Shown here piece by piece: positions 18,852 through 29,430 of a DNA stretch of 64,000 bases. The position numbers and the translations under genes were made by a program. Where the stretch lies: contig MNCI01003306.1 of NCBI GenBank assembly GCA_015680685.1, forward strand, positions 891,808-955,807. The letters run 5' to 3'. The stretch comes from Gnetum montanum (taxonomy: Eukaryota > Streptophyta > Gnetopsida > Gnetales > Gnetaceae). The notes beneath the pieces are model-generated. The model worked only from the letters and a program-made list of their open reading frames with translations, had not been told where the DNA came from and searched no databases. Position 1 is the stretch's first letter. Each line of letters opens with the position of its first letter.

Positions 18852-20803
18852 ACATACCCTCACGACTGAGTAAAAACTCATCCTCGAGTCAAAGAAAGTG
18901 AGGAACAAGCTTAATTGAATACACAGTGGATAGGTATGGGATTATTGACTCACTAGAAATTTATTCTTGCCACAGTGGATATGAAAAAATTGGGACATAG
19001 ACACAAAATAACAAAATTTATGGAACTCATGGGGTTCCCGGTAGTGGTGGCTCCTCCATGGGTACCTTTCCTTTGTCTTGTGCATCAGGATTCTGAGATT
19101 GATACCATTGAAGAAACACCTAATGTTTCTCCTCTTCTATTTGAGGATTATGAGCCCTCCATGCTAATGTTCCAATGTTTGATGGAGTTGGCACTTCTCA
19201 TGGACACGAAAGCTACGAGAACACTTGATTGGCCTTGACATGCCATGCTGCAAATCGTCGTTGTTCCTCTTCATAGGCTCGGGCCTTGACCTCTCCTCCC
19301 TTTTCTTGGATAGATTGTGCAGTAACAGGAGTTTCATGATGGATGCTGAATGATTACCTTTTACTTTGCATGTTCTGCATGAGGTCCTTGGCCGCTGCCT
19401 CCCCCAGGTCGTTCGGTTGCACCTTGAGAAGGTCCTCCTTGTTGTCTTCTTTTAGGGGCCATCTATAATCACACAAAGATCAATTGTTAGTAAGGTTATT
19501 GAAAAAATTTTAATGATTTCATACCTTACTCGTTGCCTTTAATAAATGTTGAATTCTTTGCTTAGTGTGATTTTAGAGTTAGAAATGTTTTCGAGGAGGT
19601 TTCCCTAAAAGTTTAATGTTGGACTTGGTTTTGAGGAACGTTTGATAAAATTATGACAAAGGAAAAAATAGATTTGACAATGAAATACTCAGAGGGTATA
19701 AGATGATGTGGTGGTGTGCAACATGTACAAATTACAAAATTCATGCAAGTGGGTCCTCCCCAAAGCAAGTTCCAACCTATATACCCTTGCATAACCACAC
19801 CTTAAGATGTCCATAGGCACTAGAAGGGTTAAATGTAATCTATACCAATGCAACAAAACACACACATGTTAATACCACTAATGATGAGGTATGAATTCAA
19901 TGTTATATAAGACACGAGTCACAAATACATGAACAGCAAGATGGAATGAATCAAAGAAGGGATTGCAGAGATTGGGATATGAGGTGACGGACTCAAGGCA
20001 CGATGAATCCTGTGTGTAAGGCATGATTAAGGTTTCATTAACCCGTCATTCCAAAATCAGGACCAAGTCCATTCCTCTGATCAATGACATAGCAGCATTT
20101 CATCCAATGATGGACAACCATGAGAGTACCATAACAACAAGGCATATGATCACTTGGCGTTTTATTCAAGGGAGGAGTGATTTTTGTTTTGTGGCACTTT
20201 TCTTTTTTTCTTTTTTTCTTTTTTTTTCTTTTTTGAATACTAAATCCAAAGAAACTGCCAACCTTCAGGCATGGATGCATGTCTTTCCAATGGAACCCCC
20301 TAGAACAGCATTGGATTTTTGAATGCCCTTTTTGATTACTCTTACTCCCATTTTTCGTTAGATCTACAAGGACCTTAGTACAACCACATTGCATGATAAC
20401 TCTCATAAATACCGCCAAAAAGAATCCACAAGTCTCCTTGATGTCACACCCTAATCATTCCCTCTTAGTCCATCATTTTTCACTCTAGGCACAATGAACA
20501 CAAAATTAATTTTAAGTTTCAAAAATGTCAAGAATATTAGTGTATCCTCAAATAGAACCTCTTATTTGTAGAATGGATGAGTGGGTACAATGGGCTTACT
20601 GTCCAAATAAATGATCATCGAGACTCGATAACATAGAACACACCTCAACCAACAATCCACATGAGTGTTTTATTCGTAGATGAGATTACTCATAAAAAGA
20701 TAAAAAGACAAAAAGATAAAACAATAAATTAAAAGGTGGAAAACTGGAAAACAAAAAGTTGAATATTTAAAGAAATAGAAAAACATTTATTAATTCTGTG
20801 TTG
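18852..20803 (-). other. Element E 3' interior, non-coding or captured sequence
   Basis: No retroelement domain is visible. On the minus strand, 19466-19361 reads like an exon: an acceptor-like GTGTGATTATAG, then KEDNKEDLLKVQPNDLGEAA and AKDLMQNMQSKR, then AAAAGGTAATC like a donor. A second open stretch at about 19330-19205 reads EKGGEVKARAYEEEQRRFAA. I cannot identify either. A CT-rich run at 20198-20236 is low complexity. The rest shows nothing. Confidence 0.35.
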
Positions 20804-22490
20804 TTAGAATGGAGGATATCCCCCATAGCTAAATGGTTGAGCATGGCTAGAATTAATAAATGGAAGGTGGGGATCCTTGCATGTTGGAAATATTGGGACC
20901 TGGTCATACTTACCCCATTGGGGTTCACACACTTGATTAGAGTTGACATAGTGGGGAAAGTTATAAGATGTGGTTAATTTATAAGGAGTTGACCCACTAT
21001 GGTACTTGTGACCGTAAGATGGTATGCAAGGATCAACATGTCTCCCCATGTGGCAATACTCATTGGGTCCCATGGTGGTTGGAGTGTTGATTGGTGGCCC
21101 AGATAGAGTAACATGAGGCATTGGGTTCGAAGAGGAAGATGCACCACAGTGTTGGATTTGTGCTGAGTTGGAGGATACAGTTGCCTCGGAATTATGTTGT
21201 CCCTTCTTAGGGTCATTTCTAAAGAAGGGACGCCTTCGATGTCGCTGAGGCCTCTCACTGCTGTTAGTAATATTAGCACAAGTGATGTTCAGGGGTTGTT
21301 GTTGTGGTGCAGACACCTTAGGAATAGTTGGTGGTGATGTATAAGAAGGGAAAGGATGAGAATGTTGGAAGTTAGGATGCGTATAAGATACACAAGGTGG
21401 TGGTTGTGTTGGAGACATGGGCTGATAGTTTTGAGGAGAATGGTACTGTGGTGAGATAGAGTATGTTGGCCCAGCTGGAGAAACAAGATGTTGAACAAGA
21501 TAAGTGTTTGGGTTCGAAAGATATGAAGGGTGTCTCCAGTCCAAGGGTGGTCTCCCCCACAACTAGGATTGTTGCCACTGTGATCGAACATAGTATCTCT
21601 ATACGAACTCTGGATGTAAAGTGTTTCCCCAATGCTCTTGTAAATGTGACAAGATTGGGCATTGGCCCTTGGGGTGATCATACAGGCATATGTTGCATTC
21701 ATACGTATGATTGGCAGTTGAGCTCTTATTTTCCTTATCCCTTCTTTCCGATTGTCTAATGTTTGGTCCTGCTTCCTAGGTTGTCAAAACTCTATCTCCA
21801 ATGATATGGAATTATTCTCCACACTTTTTATATGTCCATTCCAACATCTTATTGATCTTTGCCTCAGCTTCTTCCAATGTTTGTTGTGTTGGAAAAGATG
21901 ATGTTTCCACCTTGAGATTGGTTGATTTCTCCTTTTTATGATCATGGACCTTTGTTAAATTAAGACTTTGATCCTGTTGATGTCTTTCAACACTCTCCCA
22001 TCTAGCCATATCTCCTTCTTCTTTTGCTACCCGCGTAACAAACTCTTGGACTTGTTGGGTTCGTAGTTCGTATAGTTGACCTTGGGCATACATTCCTAAG
22101 GTCTATCTCGTTTCATTATGGAGCCCATCTATGATATGGTACATTAGCCTCTCCTCAGAGAACCCATGGCCTGGGTAGTTATTTAACAGTGCATAATATC
22201 TTTCTAAGGGCATGTCCAAGGGTTTATGTTACGCTTGTTTCCATTCTTGGATTTGTCTCCTCAAGGCTGATACTCTCGCATAGGTTTGATATCTTTCATT
22301 AAAAAGTTCTACCATTTTTGGCCAACATCAAATTGATTTCGATTTTAACGAACTATACCATACTTTTGCTTGGCCAATGAATGTCAAAGGAAAGAGCTTA
22401 AGTTTTTATCACCCATTATCAATGTTGTTCCATGTACAAGCATCGTCGAAGGCTTGTAAATGTTGTTGCGAATCTGAATCATAGCCTCCT
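20804..22490 (-). pseudogene. Element E Athila-like gag
   Basis: On the minus strand the N-terminal part (about 22380-22490) gives KFSGGYDSDSQQHLQAFDDA and then CTWNNID. This is followed by LKLFPLTFIGQAKVWYSSLK, FNERYQTYARVSALRRQIQE, ERYYALLNNYPGHGFSEERL and a helical tail (21812-22093, FVTRVAKEEGDMARWE). This is the capsid pattern of Athila-type gag (L-x-L-F-P, A-x-x-W-Y, R-R-x-I). The C-terminal part (20804-21702) is Pro/Ser/His-rich with broken frames. Not intact. Confidence 0.65.
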
Positions 22491-22549
22491 GAAAACTTGG
22501 GNTGACGATGCTTGTACATGGAACAACATTGATAATGGGTGATAAAAAC
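22402..22549. repeat. Perfect 46-base inverted repeat bounded by single Ns
   Basis: Bases 22504-22549 are the exact reverse complement of 22402-22447. The second arm is enclosed by lone N characters at 22502 and 22550. Most likely a scaffolding or gap-filling artefact rather than a biological hairpin. Confidence 0.9.
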
Positions 22550-22608
22550 NATCAAGGCTTTGTTACAGAGATCTTGTATGATGTAACTAATATAGATAAC
22601 TAGCACCA

Positions 22609-22626
22609 TCCCCGGAAATGGCGCCA
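22609..22626 (-). promoter_or_regulatory. Primer binding site of element E
   Basis: On the minus strand this is TGGCGCCATTTCCGGGGA, close to the TGGCGCCGTTGCCGGGGA site known from Athila-type elements (complementary to a tRNA-Asp 3' end by family knowledge). It lies one base inside the right-hand LTR, as expected for minus-strand priming. Confidence 0.8.
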
Positions 22627-22627
22627 A

Positions 22628-23503
22628 TGATGAGCGACGAGGTACCCCTACGCCAAACCATACAAATATGAGCGTTCACACACGATCCGGTCGAACTCCA
22701 CGAATAGGCTAGTTGTGGTATCTAGATAGTTACACGTTGATCGCAGTTCGCTATCTTCCCACCTGGACTAGTATTTCTTTATCACGTATGGTTTAGTCCA
22801 GAGTGAGACGTATTATATGATCCTAAACTAATGCTACTCCTAGAGACAATGGAAGATAATATTAATTAAACTAATGAGCAATAGGAAATGATTCTAAGCT
22901 AGCCTAAGTGCAATGATTATCCATTCCTTAATCATCCATACACATCTTGGACCTCATGCATGACTACTTCTAGGGTTACCAAGCATAGATCCTAGGTACG
23001 CTACTAGGTTACCAAGTAATCACACTTAAATGCTCGTGATTAAGTCGTACTCATTCTACATTTAACAATAGGAATAGTAAATGATGATAAATAAATATTA
23101 ACTAAGAAAGTAATAAATATTGACTAAGAAAGCAATAAATAATAGTAAAAATTAACAATAATAATTAGGCAATTAAAACTAAGTGAATGCTGCAATGATG
23201 AAGTAATCTCGATCTTTATTTCTGGTCATGTGTGCATCCAAGTACATCACACTCAAATAAAGGTTCCGTACAATTATAAGCATCACACTGCAGGCATGCA
23301 CTAGGAAAATATTCTAACTCCTGTGGAAACAAACTGAAAGAGTCTAGCTACAAATGAAAAAAGGATGCCTAAATGAGGTGGAAGGCCTTCTTATTTATAG
23401 GCTGGGATAGGTGGTTGCGTAAACAGGGTCACGTTGACATGACCGTGTATACGGGGCCTCGTATACGCAGCCTAGTCAACGCATCGACTATATAGTGTTT
23501 CAT
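22628..23503 (-). repeat. Element E right (5') LTR
   Basis: An 876-base LTR with TG...CA ends, a TATA box on the minus strand (CAGCCTATAAATAAGAAG at about 23387-23404), and about 520 bases matching the truncated copy at 18299-18851. Confidence 0.78.
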
Positions 23504-24370
23504 CAGCAGATCATGTGGTCATTCCAATGTTGGGGGTTGGATATCATTAGGCCTATAATGCCTAAGTCTTCCACAGGACATAGCTTCATCATTACTGCAA
23601 CTAAATATTTCACAAAGTGGGTTGAAGCCATTCCCCTTAGGAAGACAACATCATAGTAGGTTTGCAAATTCATCCTAGATAACATAGTGATCCAATTTGG
23701 TCTTCCCATAACTATATTCATAGACAACAAGCCACAATTTAGTAATGCAAAAACTAAAGCCTTCTTTGAAAACTTTAGCATTAAACATTCCTTCTCGTCA
23801 CCATACTACCCACAGGTGAACAGTCAAGAGGAGGCTATAAAAAAGTTATTTTCAATCTTCTGAAGAGGATGCTTAATAATAGTAAGCAACGATGGCATAA
23901 ATAACTAGTTTATGCACTATGGGCCTACTGCACAACATGCAGAACAACGATAGGTAAAATTCCATATAGTCTTATGTACGAATCTGAAGTAATGTTGCCT
24001 CTCGAATTGCAGGTCCCATCACTTTGCATGATCCTCTCAAGCTTCATTGATAAGGTTCAGAACAATGAGTTGAGAACCATTGACCTTGACTCTATAGAGG
24101 AGGAGCACATGTAAACACTTTATCACATCAAGTCATATCAAGAAAAGCAATGAAAAAATCACTATCACAATCAACAACACCTAATCAAGAAGGGGGACCT
24201 AGTCCTCAAGGTTGTCCACGAACCCGCAAACAAATTCTCAACCAACTAGGAAAGGCCTTTCTTGGTCATAAAGGCATACAAAAATGGATCCTTCAAGCTT
24301 GCTGATCTAGATGACAATGAATTTGCTAATCCTATTAACCACTCGTACCTAAATTCATACTATACCTATA
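23504..24370 (+). pseudogene. Element F integrase (5'-truncated by E)
   Basis: Plus-strand Tat integrase matching A and B: CWGLDIIRPIMPKSSTGHSF, TKYFTKWVEAIPLRKTTS, NIVIQFGLPITIFIDNKPQF and HSFSSPYYPQVNSQEEAIKK give the D-x-E core, but with frame breaks. Further on come LVLKVVHEPANKF and the terminal NHSYLNSYY-like segment at about 24345. The similarity starts right after the E LTR, so E landed inside this domain. Stop codons are numerous. Confidence 0.8.
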
Positions 24371-24409
24371 TGCAATATCACACCAACAATAGAAGCAAGG
24401 TAAGTGCAT

Positions 24410-24775
24410 GTTCGCTATAATGTTAAACTAGCACACATGTTCGCTACGATGTCAAATTGGCACACATGTTCGCTACGATGTTAAACTGGCACAAACATCT
24501 ACTATGATGTTAAACTGGCACAGATGTCCGCTACGACGTTAAATTGGCACATCACATCCTTGGGCTATGACACTAAATTGGAACCCATAACATGATCTAC
24601 TATGACCTTAAACTAGCCATCCACCATTTGCTATGATGTTAGACTAGCACATCAGTCTACTAGGACCTTAAACTAGCACATCATAATTTTCACAGACCTT
24701 AAACTAGGATCATGGTTTGCTAGGACCTTAAACTAGCACAACATGTGATCTACCAAGACCTAAAATTGGGTTTAC
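24410..24775. repeat. TTAAACTGGCAC / TTAAACTAGCAC tandem array after F integrase
   Basis: About ten units of 32-38 bases. Early units read GCTACGATGTTAAACTGGCAC and later ones CTAGGACCTTAAACTAGCAC. The longest copy of the motif family in this window. Confidence 0.85.
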
Positions 24776-25809
24776 AATTCAACATCTACAATTCAACAAA
24801 CATATTTTTGCGGACAAGCAAGCCAGAATACTTCCAATCCTCCATCACCTGTCCACACCTCTCTGGCAGGAAGGGGTGGGACATTGTAGTTCTAGAATGA
24901 AGTTCATATTGTCAAAGAAAAACCTTCTGGAAAATTTGCAACATCACTATCCATGGCATCTTGCTGATCTTCTAGAGATGCCTTTTAGCATCTTGTTGAC
25001 CTTCTAGAGTTACCACCACAATTTCCAATCATTCAAGTTGTATCTCTCACCATCAGCAACACTCATTGGAGTCTCAGCAATACTGTGGCCCAGCCACAAT
25101 GCTACCATCCTCTAGACCTCACCATCACCTGAGTTTGAAAGACCATTTGGTAGCATGGCTCCTTACCCTACAACTAAGTTTCTTGGCTCCTACCTTTAGT
25201 GAGAATTCTTGAGCACTTGCATTTCCATCTTCTCTAGCCACTTAGGTGCTTATTTATGGTGTGGTTTCTAGAGCTTTCATAACCTACCACTGTCGATGCC
25301 TACACTGGCCTTCCTGCTTTGGACATTGCGCCTGCTACTGATGCAACACTTGTAGCCCTTGCAATGACCCTGGCAAACAAGAGTTTTCCCTCATCTCATA
25401 TGATGACTGTTTTTCATGTTTTCTCTATGTTGCATTTGTAGGATGAAGCCTTGGTGACATCGTTCAAAGATTTGTTTCATCATGGTAGCAAGGTATTGCA
25501 TTACTTTGATGTATCTACCTTGGCTCACCTAGCTATTTAAGAGTGCACATCCTTACCATCCCCCTAGCCAACTAACCTCTACCTCTTGATCTTACAATCT
25601 CCCACACACCTTGCAAGCTTCCCCGATGCATGTGGAATCTTTCTTGTAATTAGTCGTTCAACCCATGATGGATGTAACACAACTCATCCTGGGGAGGAAA
25701 CACCTCATCTTACAAATGCAATGCAGTTGCCTCCAAGCAAATTTTGGCATGTAGTTTTCCTAACAAAACAAAAGGAAGAAAAAATATGAAAAACAAAAGA
25801 TTAAAAAAA

Positions 25810-25842
<33 letters not shown>

Positions 25843-26259
25843 NAAAAGCAAAACAATAAGAAAAGAAAACAGGAGAAGCCAAGTGCCCAAGTTAAATGGC
25901 ACAGTTGCCATATCACAACCAGCCCAGCTCTAGATTGATCATCTCATAATCACTTCGATGAGAGGTCAAAATCCAAAGGGTAGACCACCTTTGTATGTTG
26001 ACTCCCCCACAGGCACTCTGATGAGGGATCATGATATGGTGACAAGCCATCATGATGTTGCATCCTATAGTTATCCTCTTCATCGATTGTCCCTTGATCC
26101 ATCTCCTTAAAATATTCCCTATCATACTTCATTCCCTTAGCACTCTCAAGCACAGTGAAGCATTATCCAAGTAGGCACTAATGAATAGTGTTTGTGTCAT
26201 GTTAATTGTGGTGTTTTAAATTCTTTGTTGATGTCTCTTAGGCCAATTCTCCAGACATC
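24776..26259 (+). other. Element F 3' untranslated region
   Basis: No gene is visible. It contains a poly-A run (25807-25848 including one N) and ends in the conserved block (GACATCAACAAAGAGGGG) that precedes the LTR. The region is about 1.9 kb, against 0.25 kb in B, so extra DNA may be inserted here. Confidence 0.5.
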
Positions 26260-26271
26260 AACAAAGAGGGG
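26260..26271 (+). promoter_or_regulatory. Polypurine tract before the LTR at 26276
   Basis: AACAAAGAGGGG lies four bases before the LTR start TGAAACACC. The equivalent place before the B LTR reads CATCAACAAAGTGAGACCAT (48691-48710). Confidence 0.6.
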
Positions 26272-26275
26272 CCAA

Positions 26276-26499
26276 TGAAACACCACCAATTTCAAGCTCC
26301 TACAATTCAACGATGAATTTCTCCAAGTGTCAAAACTTAGGAAATATTTTTCTAAGTTTGGTGTCATGCTCTACAATGTAAACAACATAGCACACCTCAA
26401 GTCCTGTTTTTTGCAAAATTTCTCTAAGTCTGCCTACTACGCTCCCCATCATGGCCAGTGTAGCTGTTGGCACATTTTAGCCATTTTATGGAACAGAGA
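26276..26499 (+). repeat. Tat LTR, first part (3' LTR of F and/or 5' LTR of B)
   Basis: Starts TGAAACACCACCAATTTC. It aligns with the start of the C LTR (53907 onward), including the shared stretch GGTGTCATGCT at 26359 and 53980. Similarity fades at about 26500 and appears to resume at about 29440, suggesting an insertion in between. Confidence 0.65.
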
Positions 26500-27374
26500 C
26501 ATGAGATGATTGAGATTTCCAATATATTTCAATACAAATATTCGAAATGACAAGATGTAATCTGAAAAGGTATTGATTCCTATCACTTGTTAAAATCATC
26601 TCAGCCAATCCTAAAGAAAGAGATATAAGTTGGTTATTCACAAATTATTCCACGATTAGGATCACGAATCGATAATGTTGATGAATAGACATGTCCAATC
26701 CAAATTGAAAACTGTGCTATAGACTTACACACATAGGTGTCATAATCAAAAATCAAAATCTCAGCAATTTGCAAAATGCGACAAACAAAAAAACCAAGAA
26801 AGCGTATGGAAAAATGACTCAAGAGGGATGGCAAAAATAATGTAACAAGCCCTACGATTTTACGTCTACGACCCGACTCGCCGTAATCATGTACCGTTAA
26901 CCACGCAGAGTTTCCATAAAATACGCCGTTGACGATAGCACGTGATTCCTTACCGAACCAGGCTATTGCTCCTCTTTCAAAATGCATAATTTTCAAAGAC
27001 ACATAGATCAGCTAGCTTTGTGCAAATTGTGAAGAGAATGGGGAGTCCTAAATTGATGCAAACCCAGGACAATACCCGAAATCCAACCGGACGTCATTTT
27101 TCAGGTAGCATTCGGAAGAGATACTGGACACTCCCAGCCATGAAATGGATGATATCAGAGGTTGCTGTAGTACCAGTAACATTCAGTCACAAGCCAAAAC
27201 CCAGAAACACAGAGAGAAATAGAGAGGCCGAACTGGTCAAGTTAATTACCAACGCGGCAGCACCACCACCATCACTGAAGAATGAAGCCCAACGAGTTCC
27301 AGGAGGGCATCATGATCAAGGTGAATTATTTTTCTCGTCAGAGCCTAAGACCAAGTTCAAGAATCCGTGCAGAT

Positions 27375-27535
27375 GGTGAAGGAGCAGGAGTAGATTACTT
27401 TCACTTACAACGTCATCAGATCTGAAGATGGAGGGATCTAGGGTTCACTGGTTCTTGATTCTAAACTCGCTCATGATGACCGCGTTCTTGATCAAAATCA
27501 TGATCTTTCTACGTACTGTCTGCCTGCATCACACT
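27375..27535 (+). pseudogene. Possible fragment of a TM9SF (nonaspanin) host gene
   Basis: One frame reads ITFTYNVIRSEDGG and the next reads SRVHWFLILNSLMMTAFLIK and then IMIFLRTV. TM9SF proteins (multi-pass endomembrane proteins) have a similar order just before their first transmembrane segment: V-T-F-T-Y-x-V, then H-W-F-S-I-x-N-S-L-M-x-x-x-F-L and M-R-T-L. About 20 residues between the two parts are missing, and stops are present. It would be a captured or decayed exon. I am only moderately convinced. Confidence 0.35.
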
Positions 27536-28527
27536 AGTAAGAGTATAATGGTCAGTTCCATTACCGAGAACCCACATATCCTGAAAAAACCCATGTTTCT
27601 AACCTCACTGTGCAAGTTTGTTAAGGAACCCACATCTAAACACGCCATGAAAAATAATCTTGGACTGGAAGTGTTTGGCAGATTTTGAGTGCTTCCTTGA
27701 GCTACCCCTCTCTGCACAATCTCTGAGTCACGCTGTCTATTCCTTTCCATTCTCTCTCATGGAGGATCTCTCGAGAGACGCTACCATTTAGTTACATAAA
27801 CATGGGTGCTGCAATTGGAAATTCTACAGCATGCGACCATTGGTGGATTGGTGAGCCACTGCACATGAAACTTCACTTTGGAGAGTATCTGCTGCCGTGT
27901 GCCTGTCATTCCATGGCCCATGGCCGAAAAGCAAGCCACCAAAGTTGAAGATTTTACAAGAATTAGGCTAAGGCCACCGCCCTACTCCAGCATGTTTCTC
28001 ATTGTTGAGGATTTATCGGAAGACTTTGTTGAGCATTGATAAATATTTTGTGCAAGAATTTGTTTTGTTATTTTTAAAGAAAAAAACAAGGGGGTTTACA
28101 TTGAGAAGATAATTATGTAGCATCATTTGTAAGGAAGACATTTGGCTATTATCCCTTTTATTCATATGGTAGTTACAACTATGATATTTGTAACTAATTT
28201 TAATTTTGATTACCACCAAGGCCACTTGTCAACTACAACCTCTTTATCTTCACAATGGCCACTTGTCACCTACAACTTGTTTATCTCCATGAAGACACTT
28301 TGCAACTACATGAAGACACTTGGCAACTACATGGGACACTTGTCAACCATAGTCTTTTTGTCTCTATGATGGTTAAACCACCCAAAATTGTTGTAACTTA
28401 CCTAACTTGTTGGGCAAGTAACCTCCTAACTTGTTGGGCAAGTAATCTCCTAATTGGTTGGCTAAGTTACTTGGGAGAGAAGTTAGGTGAGATATTTTTG
28501 AATATGTAACTTCCCTACCTACCTTTG

Positions 28528-28545
28528 AACCCTATAAAAAGGCTT
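28528..28545 (+). promoter_or_regulatory. TATA-like promoter element in the insertion
   Basis: AACCCTATAAAAAGGCTTC sits directly before the assembly gap and after the short direct repeats, as in an LTR U3. Confidence 0.45.
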
Positions 28546-28560
28546 CAGGGGTCAAGGAGG

Positions 28561-29190
28561 NNNNNNNNNNNNNNNNNNNNNNNNNNNNNNNNNNNNNNNN
28601 NNNNNNNNNNNNNNNNNNNNNNNNNNNNNNNNNNNNNNNNNNNNNNNNNNNNNNNNNNNNNNNNNNNNNNNNNNNNNNNNNNNNNNNNNNNNNNNNNNNN
28701 NNNNNNNNNNNNNNNNNNNNNNNNNNNNNNNNNNNNNNNNNNNNNNNNNNNNNNNNNNNNNNNNNNNNNNNNNNNNNNNNNNNNNNNNNNNNNNNNNNNN
28801 NNNNNNNNNNNNNNNNNNNNNNNNNNNNNNNNNNNNNNNNNNNNNNNNNNNNNNNNNNNNNNNNNNNNNNNNNNNNNNNNNNNNNNNNNNNNNNNNNNNN
28901 NNNNNNNNNNNNNNNNNNNNNNNNNNNNNNNNNNNNNNNNNNNNNNNNNNNNNNNNNNNNNNNNNNNNNNNNNNNNNNNNNNNNNNNNNNNNNNNNNNNN
29001 NNNNNNNNNNNNNNNNNNNNNNNNNNNNNNNNNNNNNNNNNNNNNNNNNNNNNNNNNNNNNNNNNNNNNNNNNNNNNNNNNNNNNNNNNNNNNNNNNNNN
29101 NNNNNNNNNNNNNNNNNNNNNNNNNNNNNNNNNNNNNNNNNNNNNNNNNNNNNNNNNNNNNNNNNNNNNNNNNNNNNNNNNNNNNNNNNN
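28561..29190. other. Assembly gap (630 N)
   Basis: A run of N only. Open frames drawn across it are meaningless. Confidence 0.99.
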
Positions 29191-29430
29191 GAAATTTTCA
29201 AGAACTCACAGTACTTGGCAAAGTTGGCTGAATCTCTTTAAAGTAAGTCATTTGTAGTTTACACGCAACGCAATCGTTACATTTCTCACAACCGCACACC
29301 GCAACAGCACACACACATACTCACATTAACTACTGAGTTTATTTGGAGGTATCTAGGCCTTGGTGTTGCCAGAGACCAGCAGGCACCTAAATCCTGTTTG
29401 AGGACACTCGTTGGCGGTCACATCCCAAAT

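Larger units (their letters stand above)
18243..23503 (-). mobile_element. Element E: Athila-like LTR element with gag but no visible pol
   Basis: Two related LTR copies (18243-18851 and 22628-23503) flank an internal region with a primer site just inside the right-hand LTR and a degraded gag. The right LTR has clean TG/CA ends: on the minus strand it starts TGAAACACTATATAG and ends CGCTCATCA. No RT, RNase H or integrase was found in the 3.8 kb interior, so this looks like a non-autonomous derivative. Its left LTR is truncated by element D, and E itself splits the integrase of F. Confidence 0.75.
26500..29430. mobile_element. About 2.9 kb insertion in a Tat LTR, with promoter-like sequence and a gap
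   Basis: This block interrupts LTR homology. It carries short direct repeats (CCACTTGTCA units at 28210-28330; CTAACTTGTTGGGCAAGTAA twice at 28399-28445), a TATA-like CCCTATAAAAAGGC at 28530, and a 630-base run of N (28561-29190). It could be an LTR element or a solo LTR with host DNA. Its ends and target duplication were not found. Confidence 0.4.

Noticed and set aside
20023-20322. Open frame with a Phe-rich run
   Set aside because: It is produced by a CT/T homopolymer tract and has no homologous copy here.
24410-24775. Simple microsatellite
   Set aside because: Unit length varies (32-38 bases) and the motif recurs at defined places in four elements, so it is element structure and not slippage alone.
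25807-25848. Poly-A run as evidence of a LINE or SINE end
   Set aside because: No element body or target duplication is seen next to it, and it contains an ambiguous base, so it is treated as low complexity.
28525-29241. Long open frames across the N run
   Set aside because: They consist almost only of X residues and arise from the gap.
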